Below, one piece after another: positions 45,390-53,388 of a DNA stretch of 64,000 bases. The DNA lies in the NCBI RefSeq assembly GCF_000427445.1, contig NZ_KE386496.1, positions 3,092,504 to 3,156,503 on the forward strand, given 5' to 3'. Source of the stretch: Methylocapsa acidiphila B2. Lineage in GTDB: Bacteria; Pseudomonadota; Alphaproteobacteria; Rhizobiales; Beijerinckiaceae. Under the pieces are notes generated by a model. That model was not told the DNA's origin. It was given only the letters and a program-made list of their open reading frames with translations, and did no database searches. Made by a program: the position numbers and the translations under genes. Position 1 is the first letter of the stretch, and every line of letters starts with the position of its first letter.

Positions 45390-46253
45390 TCAATTCGGCG
45401 CTTGCCACGGCGTCAAGGCCCGGCCGATCTGGCGGACGGCCGCGCTGCTCGACATTCCGAGCACGCCGATGACCAACATGCCGACGACAATATCGGCGTA
45501 GTTTTGCAGCGTGTAGGCTTCCCATGTGTAGTAGCCGACGCCGAACTGGCCGGAGATCATTTCGGCCGTCACGAGGCAGAACCACGACGTTCCCATGCCG
45601 ATGGCGAGGCCGGTGAGGATGCTCGGCGCGGCGCCGGGAATGACGACCTCGAACAAGATGTCGCGATCCTTCGCGCCGAGGCTTCTGGCGGAGGCGATCA
45701 ACCGGCTGTCGATCCCAGCGACGCCGAGAATTGCGTTGAGCAGGATCGGAAAAAGCGCCCCGATGAAGGTGATGAACACCATCGAGGCTTCCGCCGAGGG
45801 AAACATCAATATGGCGAGCGGGATCCAGGCGACCGCGGGGATCGGGCGCAGCAATTCGAGCGGCGGCATGAGCAGATCCTCGGCGAGGCGCGCCCGCGCG
45901 ATGGCGAGACCCAGGGCGACGCCGACCACAGCGGCGAGCGCGTAGCCGAGGAAGACCCGCGCAAGGCTGCTTCCAAGATGCGGGAGGAGCTTTCCCGAGC
46001 CCGCGAGCGTGACAAAGGAGCTGAAGACGTCCGCTGGCGAGGGGACGTTGGCGAAGGTCACGAAGCCCAGATGCAAGCGGGTCGACGACGCATATTGCCA
46101 GGCCGCCGTGAAGACCAGGAGAGAGGCGAGTCGCAACAGCCAACGTCCCGCCAGTTTCTTGAGAGAGGGCGTGGCGGCTCCCGCCGCGGCGGCTCGAAGC
46201 GGGGCCGCCCAGGCGCCCGCCCGCTGGAGCCGCGGGAATCGGGCGAGGCTCAT
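45390..46253 (-). CDS. ABC transporter permease (SsuC/TauC-like)
   Basis: Inner membrane permease of 287 residues with about six helices, for example FVTLAGSGKLLPHLGSSLAR preceding the core and FLGYALAAVVGVALGLAIAR. The EAA loop that binds the ATPase is SARSLGAKDRDILFEVVIPG followed by AAPSILTGLAIGMGTSW. It is of the type that works as a homodimer with one ATPase. Its ATG overlaps the stop of the Crp/Fnr-type gene (ATGA), and 61 bp separate it from the binding protein gene. Confidence 0.9.
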   Translation of the reverse strand: MSLARFPRLQRAGAWAAPLRAAAAGAATPSLKKLAGRWLLRLASLLVFTAAWQYASSTRLHLGFVTFANVPSPADVFSSFVTLAGSGKLLPHLGSSLARVFLGYALAAVVGVALGLAIARARLAEDLLMPPLELLRPIPAVAWIPLAILMFPSAEASMVFITFIGALFPILLNAILGVAGIDSRLIASARSLGAKDRDILFEVVIPGAAPSILTGLAIGMGTSWFCLVTAEMISGQFGVGYYTWEAYTLQNYADIVVGMLVIGVLGMSSSAAVRQIGRALTPWQAPN

Positions 46254-47047
46254 GGCGACCTCACGCGCATGGATTCATCGCGCCTCCGCGCCGGAGCCGC
46301 GCCGCCGATCTCGTCGACATGGCCGGCGAAACGGCGAAGCCTGGACTCGTCGAGGATGACGAGGCGGGTCCGGCGGATTCCGATCGCGCCCTCGCTCTCC
46401 AACCGCTCGAGAGTCGTCGTGATCCACTGGCGAGTCGCGCCGACGAGCTTCGCCATATCGTCATGGGTGAGCGTGCGAGCGATCGAGACGCCGGCTTTCG
46501 TGCGTCGCCCGTCGCGCTCTGCCATGAGCAGCAGCATTTGCGCAAGGCGCTCGGAGGCCGAGCGCGTGCCGAGCATGTGGATCATCGCCGAATAGCATTT
46601 GCCCTTGTGCTCGAGAGCCTCGACGAGGCCGATCGCGAGATTCGGGATCGTCGACATCAGGCGGCGCAACTCGCGGCCGCGCACATGGAGGACCTGGGTC
46701 GCGCGCATGGCCCGTCCCGACCATATGTGGCGGCCGCCGCCAAAAATGACCGGTCCGCCGACAAAATTGCCCGGAGACCAATAGGCGAGCGTGATCTCGC
46801 GTCCGGAAGGACCGATGTAGTAGGTCCGCACTTCGCCCGAGCGAATGATGAACATCCCCTGATGCGGATCGCCCTGACGAAAAACGTCCTGTCCGGCGGA
46901 GAAGGACAGAACGGAAGAGGCGTTGAGCAGCAGCCTGAGTTCGTCGGGCGCGAGGTTCGCCAAGAGGTCTGGAGCGCCCGCCTCGCGCTCGTCCTCGCGC
47001 AAGAAGAGCGAGGACGAGCGCGTTTCCTGGCCGTCGCGGGAACTCAT
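46250..47047 (-). CDS. Crp/Fnr family transcriptional regulator
   Basis: Regulator of 265 residues from the ATG at 47047, preceded by GGAGGACA; the frame upstream to 47110 overlaps the ATPase gene. The N-terminal cyclic-nucleotide-like domain is LNASSVLSFSAGQDVFRQGD, FIIRSGEVRTYYIGPSGREI and LAYWSPGNFVGGPVIFGGG. No Fnr-type cysteine cluster is seen, so oxygen sensing through an iron-sulfur cluster is unlikely. The DNA-binding helix-turn-helix is RTLTHDDMAKLVGATRQWIT then TTLERLESEGAIGIRRTR. It sits inside the ABC operon with four-base overlaps on both sides, which is unusual and suggests it senses a state linked to the transported substrate. Confidence 0.9.
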   Translation of the reverse strand: MSSRDGQETRSSSLFLREDEREAGAPDLLANLAPDELRLLLNASSVLSFSAGQDVFRQGDPHQGMFIIRSGEVRTYYIGPSGREITLAYWSPGNFVGGPVIFGGGRHIWSGRAMRATQVLHVRGRELRRLMSTIPNLAIGLVEALEHKGKCYSAMIHMLGTRSASERLAQMLLLMAERDGRRTKAGVSIARTLTHDDMAKLVGATRQWITTTLERLESEGAIGIRRTRLVILDESRLRRFAGHVDEIGGAAPARRRDESMRVRSP

Positions 47048-47865
47048 GCGAATTGTCCTCCCTGTCGCTCGAAGGCGCGCCGGCTCTCCTGGCGGATGAG
47101 GCGAAGACATTGTTTCTTGGCGTCGGCGAAGGCGGGATCCGCGAAAGAATCCTCCGGGCGCGGTCGCGGCAGGGCCACGGCGAGGTCGAGCAGAACGCGC
47201 CCCGGAGCGGCGCTGAACAGGATCACCCGGTCGGCGAGCAGCAGCGCTTCGTCCACGTCATGCGTCACGAAGAGAATCGAGCCGCCTATTTCGTCCCATA
47301 GCCGCAGCAGGGTTTCCTGCATGAAGCCGCGCGTTTGCGCGTCGAGCGCGCCGAAAGGCTCATCCATCAGGAGCACGCCCGGGCGATTGATCAAGGCCCG
47401 GGCGATTCCGACCCGCTGCTGCATGCCACCCGAAAGCGTCGCTGGATATTTGTCCGCGACGCCGCCGAGCCCGACAAGCTCGAGATGCTCGCGCGCCGCC
47501 CGACGCGCCTCCGCGCGCGCCGCGCCCTTCATGCGCGGTCCGAAGGCGACATTTTCAAGCACGGTTTTCCAGGGAAAAAGCGAGTATTGCTGAAACACCA
47601 TGCCTCGGTCCGCGCCAGGGCCTAGCACCGGTTCGCCGTCGACGGTGACCGAGCCCTCGGGCGTCCGCACGAAACCCGCCACGGCGTTCAAGGCGGTCGA
47701 CTTGCCGCAGCCCGAGGGGCCGAGCAGGCAAACGAACTCTCCGGGCTCGACCGTCAGATGGAGCCGCTCCAGCGCCGCATGACCGTCATAGCTCACCGAA
47801 AGGTCACGAATTTCCACGCGCCCGCGGGCGGACGGCCTCGCGCGTCGCATGGCCTGAATATCCAT
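47044..47865 (-). CDS. ABC transporter ATPase (SsuB/TauB-like)
   Basis: Cytoplasmic ATPase of 273 residues and first gene of the operon. Walker A LLGPSGCGKSTALNAVAG, Q-loop VFQQYSLFPWKTV, signature YPATLSGGMQQRVGIARALI, Walker B PGVLLMDEPFGALDAQT and the switch histidine in FVTHDVDEALLLADRVI are all intact. It belongs to the nitrate/sulfonate/taurine importer class. The region between it and the divergent flavoprotein gene (47866-48031) holds the shared control region. Confidence 0.92.
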   Translation of the reverse strand: MDIQAMRRARPSARGRVEIRDLSVSYDGHAALERLHLTVEPGEFVCLLGPSGCGKSTALNAVAGFVRTPEGSVTVDGEPVLGPGADRGMVFQQYSLFPWKTVLENVAFGPRMKGAARAEARRAAREHLELVGLGGVADKYPATLSGGMQQRVGIARALINRPGVLLMDEPFGALDAQTRGFMQETLLRLWDEIGGSILFVTHDVDEALLLADRVILFSAAPGRVLLDLAVALPRPRPEDSFADPAFADAKKQCLRLIRQESRRAFERQGGQFA

Positions 47866-47907
47866 GTGGCCCCTCTTTAAAATCCTCGGATCATTCAGTC
47901 AGCCCAT

Positions 47908-47950
47908 TACTTCTATAGACTAAAATTTCAAATGGAGGCAATTTATTGCC
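47908..47950. promoter_or_regulatory. Shared control region with palindrome, ABC/flavoprotein genes
   Basis: The AT-rich run TTCTATAGACTAAAATTTC (from ~47911) lies centrally between the divergent genes, and the inverted repeat GGCAATTTATTGCC occupies 47937-47950 (arms GGCAAT/ATTGCC, two-base centre). The palindrome is a plausible site for a dimeric regulator such as the Crp/Fnr-type protein of the operon. No canonical Crp or Fnr half-sites are present, so the assignment is inferred. Confidence 0.45.
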
Positions 47951-48031
47951 AGACATGCGCGTCGTCGCGGCGGATTGTCGGCGATCTGGCTGGCGGCCTC
48001 CCGCTGGCGGCAAGCAAAAGTGACAGCGCGA

Positions 48032-49768
48032 ATGGCCAATCTCGACGACGACGCCAGCTTTTTCGAGGCCGACATTCTCGTCATCGGCGGCGGCACGGCC
48101 GGCCCGCTCGCCGCCTTTAAGGCGAAGGCCGCCAATCCGGCGCTCAGGGTCGTGCTGTTGGAAAAAGCCAATGTGAAGCGCTCCGGCGCCATCGCCGTCG
48201 GCATGGACGGGCTGAACAACGCCGTCGTGCCGGGTTTCGCGACGCCTGAGCAATATGTCCGCGAGATCACGATCGCCAATGACGGCATTGTTTACCAACA
48301 AGCCATCCTCGCCTATGCGCGGCGCTCCTTCGACATGATCCGCGAGCTCGACGATTGGGGCGTCAAGTTCCAAAAGGACGAGAACGGCGATTATGACGTG
48401 AAGAAGGTCCATCATCTTGGAACCTACGTCTTGCCCATGCCCGAGGGCGGGACGATCAAGAAGGCGCTCTACAGGCAGCTCCGCAAGGCGCAGGTCCTGA
48501 TCTCTAATCGCTTCATGGCGACGCGCCTGCTGACGAGCTGGGACGGGCGGGCGGCGGGCGCGATCGCCGTCAACAGCCGCACGGCGGAGCTTCTCGTCAT
48601 TCGCGCCAAGGCCGTGATCCTCGCGGCGGGCGCGGCCGGGCGGCTCGGGCTTCCAGCTTCGGGCTATCTATGGGGAACCTACGAAAACCCCACCAATTCG
48701 GGCGACGGCTACGCGATGGCGCTTCACGCGGGCGCCGAGCTCACAAATCTCGAATGCTTCCAGATCAACCCGCTGATCAAGGACTATAACGGGCCGGCCT
48801 GCGCCTATGTCGGCGGCCCTTTCGGCGCCTACACGGCGAATAGCGACGGCGCGCGCTTCATCGAATGCGACTATTGGTCGGGCCAGATGATGCTCGAATT
48901 CTACAAGGAGCTCGAGGGCGGCAAGGGGCCGGTGTTCTTGAAGCTCGATCATCTCGCCCCCGAGACGGTGACGGAAGTCGAGAATATTCTCCATCGCGTG
49001 GAGCGGCCGTCGCGCGGCCTTTTCCATCAGGGGCGCGGCGCCGATTATCGGAAAGACATGGTCGAGATGCATATCTCGGAAATCGGCTTCTGCTCGGGCC
49101 ATAGCGCATCGGGCGTTTGGGTCGACGAACATGCGCAAACGACGGTTCCCGGCCTCTACGCCGCCGGCGACATGGCGAGCGTGCCGCACAACTACATGCT
49201 CGGCGCCTTTGTGAACGGCGCCATCGCGGGCGAGCATGCGGCCCAATTCGTCGAAGAGGTCCCGCTCGCCGATTACGATCAAGGCCAGGTCGAGGCGGAG
49301 CGCGCGCGCGTGACGGCGCCTTTGCGCAACGAGACGGGGTTGCCGCCCAATCAGGTCGAATATAAGATTCGCCGCTTCGTGAACGATTATTTGCAGCCGC
49401 CGAAGGTCACGCGCAAATATGAGATCGCACGGAAGCGCTTCGCCGAGATCAGGGCCGATCTGCCGCGTCTGGCCGCGCGCGACCCGCATGAATTGATGCG
49501 GGCGCTCGAGGTCCACTCCATTCTCGATTGCGCCGAGATGGCCGCCGCCGCCTCGCTCTATCGCACGGAGAGCCGATGGGGGCTCTATCACTACCGCCTT
49601 GATTATCCCGAAACCGACGATCGCGACTGGTTCTGCCATGTCCAGTTGACGAGCGACGGGAAGGGGGGATTCGTCCTTCGCAAACGCCCTGTCGATCCCT
49701 ATGTCGTTCCCGTCAAGACGACGGAGCGCGACGCCTATCACCGCCTGCGCATTCCCACGCCAGCCTGA
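48032..49768 (+). CDS. AprA-like flavoprotein (fumarate reductase/adenylylsulfate reductase superfamily)
   Basis: FAD-dependent oxidoreductase of 578 residues. The dinucleotide site is ADILVIGGGTAGPLAAFKAK near the N terminus; KRSGAIAVGMDGLNNAVVPG and ELTNLECFQINPLIKDYNGP are typical of the AprA branch, and the second FAD contact is GLYAAGDMASVPHNYMLGAF. The helical C-terminal domain runs from VEYKIRRFVNDYLQPP onward. I start at the ATG at 48032; a GTG four codons earlier is possible. It is followed nine bases later by a two-cluster ferredoxin, mirroring the AprA/AprB pair, but sat/aprM and other dissimilatory genes are absent. The substrate may be an organic or inorganic sulfur compound; this cannot be decided here. 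Confidence 0.85.
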   Translation: MANLDDDASFFEADILVIGGGTAGPLAAFKAKAANPALRVVLLEKANVKRSGAIAVGMDGLNNAVVPGFATPEQYVREITIANDGIVYQQAILAYARRSFDMIRELDDWGVKFQKDENGDYDVKKVHHLGTYVLPMPEGGTIKKALYRQLRKAQVLISNRFMATRLLTSWDGRAAGAIAVNSRTAELLVIRAKAVILAAGAAGRLGLPASGYLWGTYENPTNSGDGYAMALHAGAELTNLECFQINPLIKDYNGPACAYVGGPFGAYTANSDGARFIECDYWSGQMMLEFYKELEGGKGPVFLKLDHLAPETVTEVENILHRVERPSRGLFHQGRGADYRKDMVEMHISEIGFCSGHSASGVWVDEHAQTTVPGLYAAGDMASVPHNYMLGAFVNGAIAGEHAAQFVEEVPLADYDQGQVEAERARVTAPLRNETGLPPNQVEYKIRRFVNDYLQPPKVTRKYEIARKRFAEIRADLPRLAARDPHELMRALEVHSILDCAEMAAAASLYRTESRWGLYHYRLDYPETDDRDWFCHVQLTSDGKGGFVLRKRPVDPYVVPVKTTERDAYHRLRIPTPA

Positions 49769-49776
49769 GAGTCGCC

Positions 49777-50010
49777 ATGTCCTTCGCGGAAAACCCCTCC
49801 GAATTCCCGGTCACGATCGACGCGGAAAAGTGCATCGCCGACAAGGGCTGCACCGTATGCGTCGACGTTTGTCCGCTCGACGTGCTGCGCATCAATCCAG
49901 AGACCGGCAAGGCGCATATGCGTTATGATGAATGTTGGTACTGCCTGCCTTGCGCCCTCGACTGCCCGACCAAGGCCGTCACGGTCGCTATTCCCTATTT
50001 GTTGAGATGA
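49777..50010 (+). CDS. Two-cluster [4Fe-4S] ferredoxin (AprB-like)
   Basis: Ferredoxin of 77 residues with two cysteine sets: KCIADKGCTVCVDVCPLD and ECWYCLPCALDCPTKAVT, each completing one [4Fe-4S] cluster. The spacing C-x5-C-x2-C-x3-C in the first set matches AprB-type ferredoxins rather than bacterial 2[4Fe-4S] ferredoxins; the AprB C-terminal tail is shorter here. It should carry electrons to or from the flavoprotein encoded directly upstream. Its stop overlaps the ATG of the HEAT-repeat gene, so the three genes are coupled. Confidence 0.9.
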   Translation: MSFAENPSEFPVTIDAEKCIADKGCTVCVDVCPLDVLRINPETGKAHMRYDECWYCLPCALDCPTKAVTVAIPYLLR

Positions 50011-50987
50011 TCGCCATGGCTGGGCAGGGTATTTTCGAAACGCTCTCGGCCGATCTCGCGGAGATCGAAACGCGCCTTGCGAGCGCGGACCCCGCGGAGC
50101 GCCGCGTCGCGATCATCGAACTTGCCGAAAGCGCGGAGGCAGCCGCCCAGCCGATGCTGATCCGGGCGCTTGCGGACCCGGACGCCGATGTGCGCCGCGA
50201 GGCCGCCTCCGGGCTCGATCAATTTGATGGATTGGAGACGGCGACCGCTCTCGCGGGCGCCTTGCTCGACCCGGACGCGGACGTCGCCGCCGCCGCCGCT
50301 TCGAGCCTCGCCGAGCTGAAATCACCGGGCGCCGCGCCGCCGCTTTTGACTCTCATCGTCCACGAGCGAGCTGAGGTCCGCGCGGCGGCCTGGCGCGGCT
50401 TGCGCGGCCTGAAGGTGAAGCCGGCGCTCGCGCCGGCGATCGAGGCGCTGAAGGACGTCGATCCGCGCGTTCGCCGCGAAGCGGTCGGCGTCCTCGCCTA
50501 TCTGAAAAACGAGGCCGCGCTCCCCGCGTTGATCGAGGCCGCGCGCGACCAGGACAGCGACGTGCGCCGCGCGGCGATCTCGGCCCTGGCCTTCGCTCCC
50601 GGGGCGGTCGCCGCGGAGGCTGCGCGCGGCGGTCTCGCCGATGAGCATTGGCAGGTCCGCGAAGCCGCCGCCGCCCTTTCGGGGAAGATCAGCATCGCTG
50701 ACGCGGCGCCATCGCTCATGCTCGCGCTCGATGACGCGTTTTGGCAGGTGCGCGGAAAGGCGGCGCTCGCCCTTGGAAAGCTGGCTTCCGTCGAGGCTAT
50801 TCCAGCGCTCGGGGCGCTGCTGTCGCATTCCGTCAGCAATCTGCGCAAGGACGCCGCGACCGCGCTCGGCGACATCCGCCATCCGGACGCCTTGCCTTTT
50901 CTCGACGCGGTCGCCGACGACGCCGATCCCGACGTTCGCAAGATCGCGCGCTGGTCCGCTCATCTCATTCGCTCGTCCGCCGGGTGA
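50007..50987 (+). CDS. HEAT-repeat (PBS lyase-like) protein
   Basis: Soluble helical-repeat protein of 326 residues. Repeats of about 31 residues are visible from residue 40 to the end, such as ADPDADVRREAASGLDQF, DVDPRVRREAVGVLAYLKN, DQDSDVRRAAISALAF, DDAFWQVRGKAALALGKL and SVSNLRKDAATALGDIR. The DxxxVRxxAxxAL pattern is that of HEAT/PBS-lyase repeats, used as protein-binding scaffolds. It is translationally coupled to the ferredoxin (ATGA at 50007; an ATG at 50016 is the alternative), so it may hold or mature the flavoprotein-ferredoxin complex. No catalytic residues are seen. Confidence 0.88.
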   Translation: MIAMAGQGIFETLSADLAEIETRLASADPAERRVAIIELAESAEAAAQPMLIRALADPDADVRREAASGLDQFDGLETATALAGALLDPDADVAAAAASSLAELKSPGAAPPLLTLIVHERAEVRAAAWRGLRGLKVKPALAPAIEALKDVDPRVRREAVGVLAYLKNEAALPALIEAARDQDSDVRRAAISALAFAPGAVAAEAARGGLADEHWQVREAAAALSGKISIADAAPSLMLALDDAFWQVRGKAALALGKLASVEAIPALGALLSHSVSNLRKDAATALGDIRHPDALPFLDAVADDADPDVRKIARWSAHLIRSSAG

Positions 50988-51003
50988 CGGCGCCGATCCG
51001 GGC

Positions 51004-52374
51004 CTATAGATCGCGCAGCGAGTCGAGGCGGCGCAAGGGGAAGGGTTGCGCCCTCTCGAAGGCCGCGGACGCGCGCAGCACCGCAGCGTCGCCATATTGC
51101 GGACCGACGAGCTGAAGCGCGATGGGCAGTCCGTTCGCGTCGAAGCCTATGGGAATTGACGCGGCGGGCTGCTGGGTGATGTTGAACGGAAAGGCGAATG
51201 GCGTCTGCGGCGTGGTTCCGACGCGCGGGGTGAGGGAGGCCTGCACGGGCGAGGCCAAAAGATCGTATTTTTGATGGAAGCGCCGCATCAAGATTCCAAG
51301 TTCGAGGCGGCGCTCATTCGCCTCGACGACTTGATTCAACGTTTGCCGCTCGAGAAGCTCGACCCTTTCCCTGATGCCGGGATCAATCAGGGCCAGCCCC
51401 GCCTCGCCAATGTCCTTCCGCAGGCGAATTGCGCGCTCGGAATTGATTGCGTCGATGATCTCCGCGGGGTCCTGAAAGCCGGGATCGACCTCTTCGACGA
51501 TCGCCCCTAGATCCGCCAGGCGCGCTACAGCGCGATCGACCACGGAGACGATCGTCGGATCGACGATGAGATAGCCGAAGTTTCGGCTGTAGGCGATGCG
51601 CAGGCCTTTGACGCCTGATTCGAGATTCACCGTCCAATCTGCGCCGTCGCTCGGCAGGCTTGTCCAATCGCGCGCGTCGGGCTTTGCGATCGCATTGAGC
51701 AGCAGCGCCGCATCGCTCACCGTCCGCGAGATCGGACCGATATGGAACAGGCTCCCATTGTGGGGGTAGCCCGCCACGCGGCCGAATGTCGGCTTGAAGC
51801 CGAAAACGCCGTTGGTCGCCGCGGGGTTGCGGATGGAGCCGCCGCCATCCGTCCCGACCTGGAGAATTCCGAGGCCGAGAGCGGCCGCGACCGCCGCGCC
51901 GCCGCTGCTGCCGCCGCTGGCATATTGGCGGTCCCAGGCGTTGGGCGTCACGCCGCCGAGGCGGGTCTCGGTCAGGCCCTTCAGGCCGAATTCAGCGGTT
52001 TGAGTCTTGCCCAGAATGATCGCCCCACCTTCGCGCAAGCGCGCGGCGGGGGGCGAGTCCTCCGCCTGGATACTGTCCGCGCTCGCGAGGCTCCCCTTGC
52101 GCGTCGAAAACCCCTTGACGTTCAGGAGATCCTTGAAGCCCGTGGGCGCGCCGTCGAGGGGGCCGAGCGGCTCACCGCGCGTCCAGCGCGTTTCCGAGGC
52201 TCGCGCCTGAGCCAGCGCCGTTTCGGCGTCGATGGCGCGATAGGCGTTGAAATGCGGCTGCAGCAGCTGGATTCTCTCTAAGACCGCCTTGACGACCTCG
52301 ACGGGCGAGAATGCTTTCTTGCGATAGCCGGTCGTGAGTTCGAATGCGCCTAGCTGCGTCAGGTCAAAAGTCAT
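51004..52374 (-). CDS. Amidase signature family hydrolase
   Basis: Hydrolase of 456 residues with the Ser-cisSer-Lys triad of the amidase signature family: Lys81 in GFKDLLNVKG, the cis-serine in YASGGSSGGAAVAAALG (156/157) and the nucleophile Ser180 in VGTDGGGSIRNPAA. The length and the presence of GFKPTFGRVAGYPHNGSL fit the AtzE/GatA-like amidases; it is unlikely to be GatA because no gatB or gatC is present. It is convergent with the HEAT gene (16 bp apart) and has its own promoter. It could release ammonia or an acid from an amide taken up by the nearby importer, which would tie the locus together, but this is an inference. Confidence 0.9.
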   Translation of the reverse strand: MTFDLTQLGAFELTTGYRKKAFSPVEVVKAVLERIQLLQPHFNAYRAIDAETALAQARASETRWTRGEPLGPLDGAPTGFKDLLNVKGFSTRKGSLASADSIQAEDSPPAARLREGGAIILGKTQTAEFGLKGLTETRLGGVTPNAWDRQYASGGSSGGAAVAAALGLGILQVGTDGGGSIRNPAATNGVFGFKPTFGRVAGYPHNGSLFHIGPISRTVSDAALLLNAIAKPDARDWTSLPSDGADWTVNLESGVKGLRIAYSRNFGYLIVDPTIVSVVDRAVARLADLGAIVEEVDPGFQDPAEIIDAINSERAIRLRKDIGEAGLALIDPGIRERVELLERQTLNQVVEANERRLELGILMRRFHQKYDLLASPVQASLTPRVGTTPQTPFAFPFNITQQPAASIPIGFDANGLPIALQLVGPQYGDAAVLRASAAFERAQPFPLRRLDSLRDL

Positions 52375-52415
52375 GTCAAGATCCGAGGCAATGCCGAAAA
52401 TTTTTGTGCAGTTTT

Positions 52416-52443
52416 ACTATAGATTTTATATACTATATGTCAA
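52416..52443 (-). promoter_or_regulatory. Promoter of the amidase gene
   Basis: On the minus strand, TTGACA (52443-52438) and TATAGT (52421-52416) are separated by exactly 16 bases, a near-consensus sigma-70 promoter, about 42 bases upstream of the ATG at 52374. The surrounding AT-rich island contrasts with the GC-rich genes. Confidence 0.7.
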
Positions 52444-52546
52444 TTCCCTGCCCCGCCTCGACCTGGCGCGGGGCCGAGCCATGAGGCCAGCGATCACGCT
52501 CGTCGGCATTCAGGCCAATCGAGGCTGGCGAACGCGGACAATTCCA

Positions 52547-53353
52547 TCAACATAACTCCGGGTAGCCTATTTCGGCCGCCTCGCGCTCGATTCGCAGAAG
52601 CGATTGGTAGTCCTCGTCTTTCGCCGAGGCGAAACCTGCGATCAGCAGAGACTTTCGAATCGGCTCGAGTTCTGGATCGCTCGCCACTTCCTCGAGAATC
52701 TCGTATAGCAAGCGCAAAACTTCCGCGTTCGTTTCCCTGGCGGTAATGAATGGCGGAGCCGGCGCAAGCGCCGATTGACCGATCGTCTTGACCCGAACCG
52801 TGAGGTCGGTCCGTAGCTGCTTCAGGTGAGCGAAAGTCACGCAATCGATCGAGGCCAGATCGACAAGCCCTTCCGCGACGGCCTCGACGCTGGCCAAATG
52901 AGATCCGGTGACTTCGATCGAGCTGAAAAAGGCTTGCTTTCGCGCGATCGGCGCAATCGCCGCCCGTAAAAGATTCATGCCGGTGTTGCTGTCGAATCCA
53001 TTGATCGCGCAGGCGCGGCCGCGCAGATCGGCCAGCGTCGCGAACGAGGCCCGGGCGTTGACGATGAAAAAGCTGCGATGTTGCGGCCCCAGGCAACCTT
53101 CGGCAGCGTATATCGGCGTCGCTATGGCGCGCGCCCTATTCCTCAAATGTTTCGCAAACGGATAGCCGCAAGCCTGTCCCAATAGAAGGCGCGGATGCCG
53201 CCAGATCATCTGATAGTCCGGCGACCTTGTTAGCTCGTTCGGAACACCGTCTATGCCCGCATCTTGCAGTCGCGTTCGGACCGCCCGCCAAAATCGGTCG
53301 GTCTCAGGTTCGATTGCAACAAACTCGTACATGGGCAAAGCGGCGATGCGCAT
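52547..53353 (-). CDS. PhnD-like substrate-binding domain protein
   Basis: Protein of 268 residues related to phosphonate/phosphate-binding PhnD proteins. I start at the ATG at 53353 (RIAALPMYEFVAIEPETDRF), preceded by CGGAG six bases upstream; the longer frame to 53425 overlaps the desaturase. The typical segments are PRLLLGQACGYPFAKHLRNR, SFFIVNARASFATLADLRGR and ACAINGFDSNTGMNLLRAAI. No signal peptide is visible, so it may be cytoplasmic or a sensor domain rather than a transporter component; no permease or ATPase is adjacent. It follows the desaturase gene on the same strand, 35 bp apart. Confidence 0.82.
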   Translation of the reverse strand: MRIAALPMYEFVAIEPETDRFWRAVRTRLQDAGIDGVPNELTRSPDYQMIWRHPRLLLGQACGYPFAKHLRNRARAIATPIYAAEGCLGPQHRSFFIVNARASFATLADLRGRACAINGFDSNTGMNLLRAAIAPIARKQAFFSSIEVTGSHLASVEAVAEGLVDLASIDCVTFAHLKQLRTDLTVRVKTIGQSALAPAPPFITARETNAEVLRLLYEILEEVASDPELEPIRKSLLIAGFASAKDEDYQSLLRIEREAAEIGYPELC

Positions 53354-53388
53354 GGACGACTCCGATCGGCCTTCTGCCGCTCCCCACT

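Noticed and set aside
45183-46595. 470-codon open frame on the plus strand
   Set aside because: Antisense to the ABC permease and Crp/Fnr-type genes, which are clearly coding.
48032-50010. True dissimilatory adenylylsulfate reductase (AprAB)
   Set aside because: No sat, aprM or qmo genes are present and the ferredoxin is shorter than AprB; an AprA-like paralogue is safer.
51004-52374. GatA subunit of the tRNA amidotransferase
   Set aside because: No gatB or gatC nearby, and the context is an import/redox locus; a general amidase is more likely.
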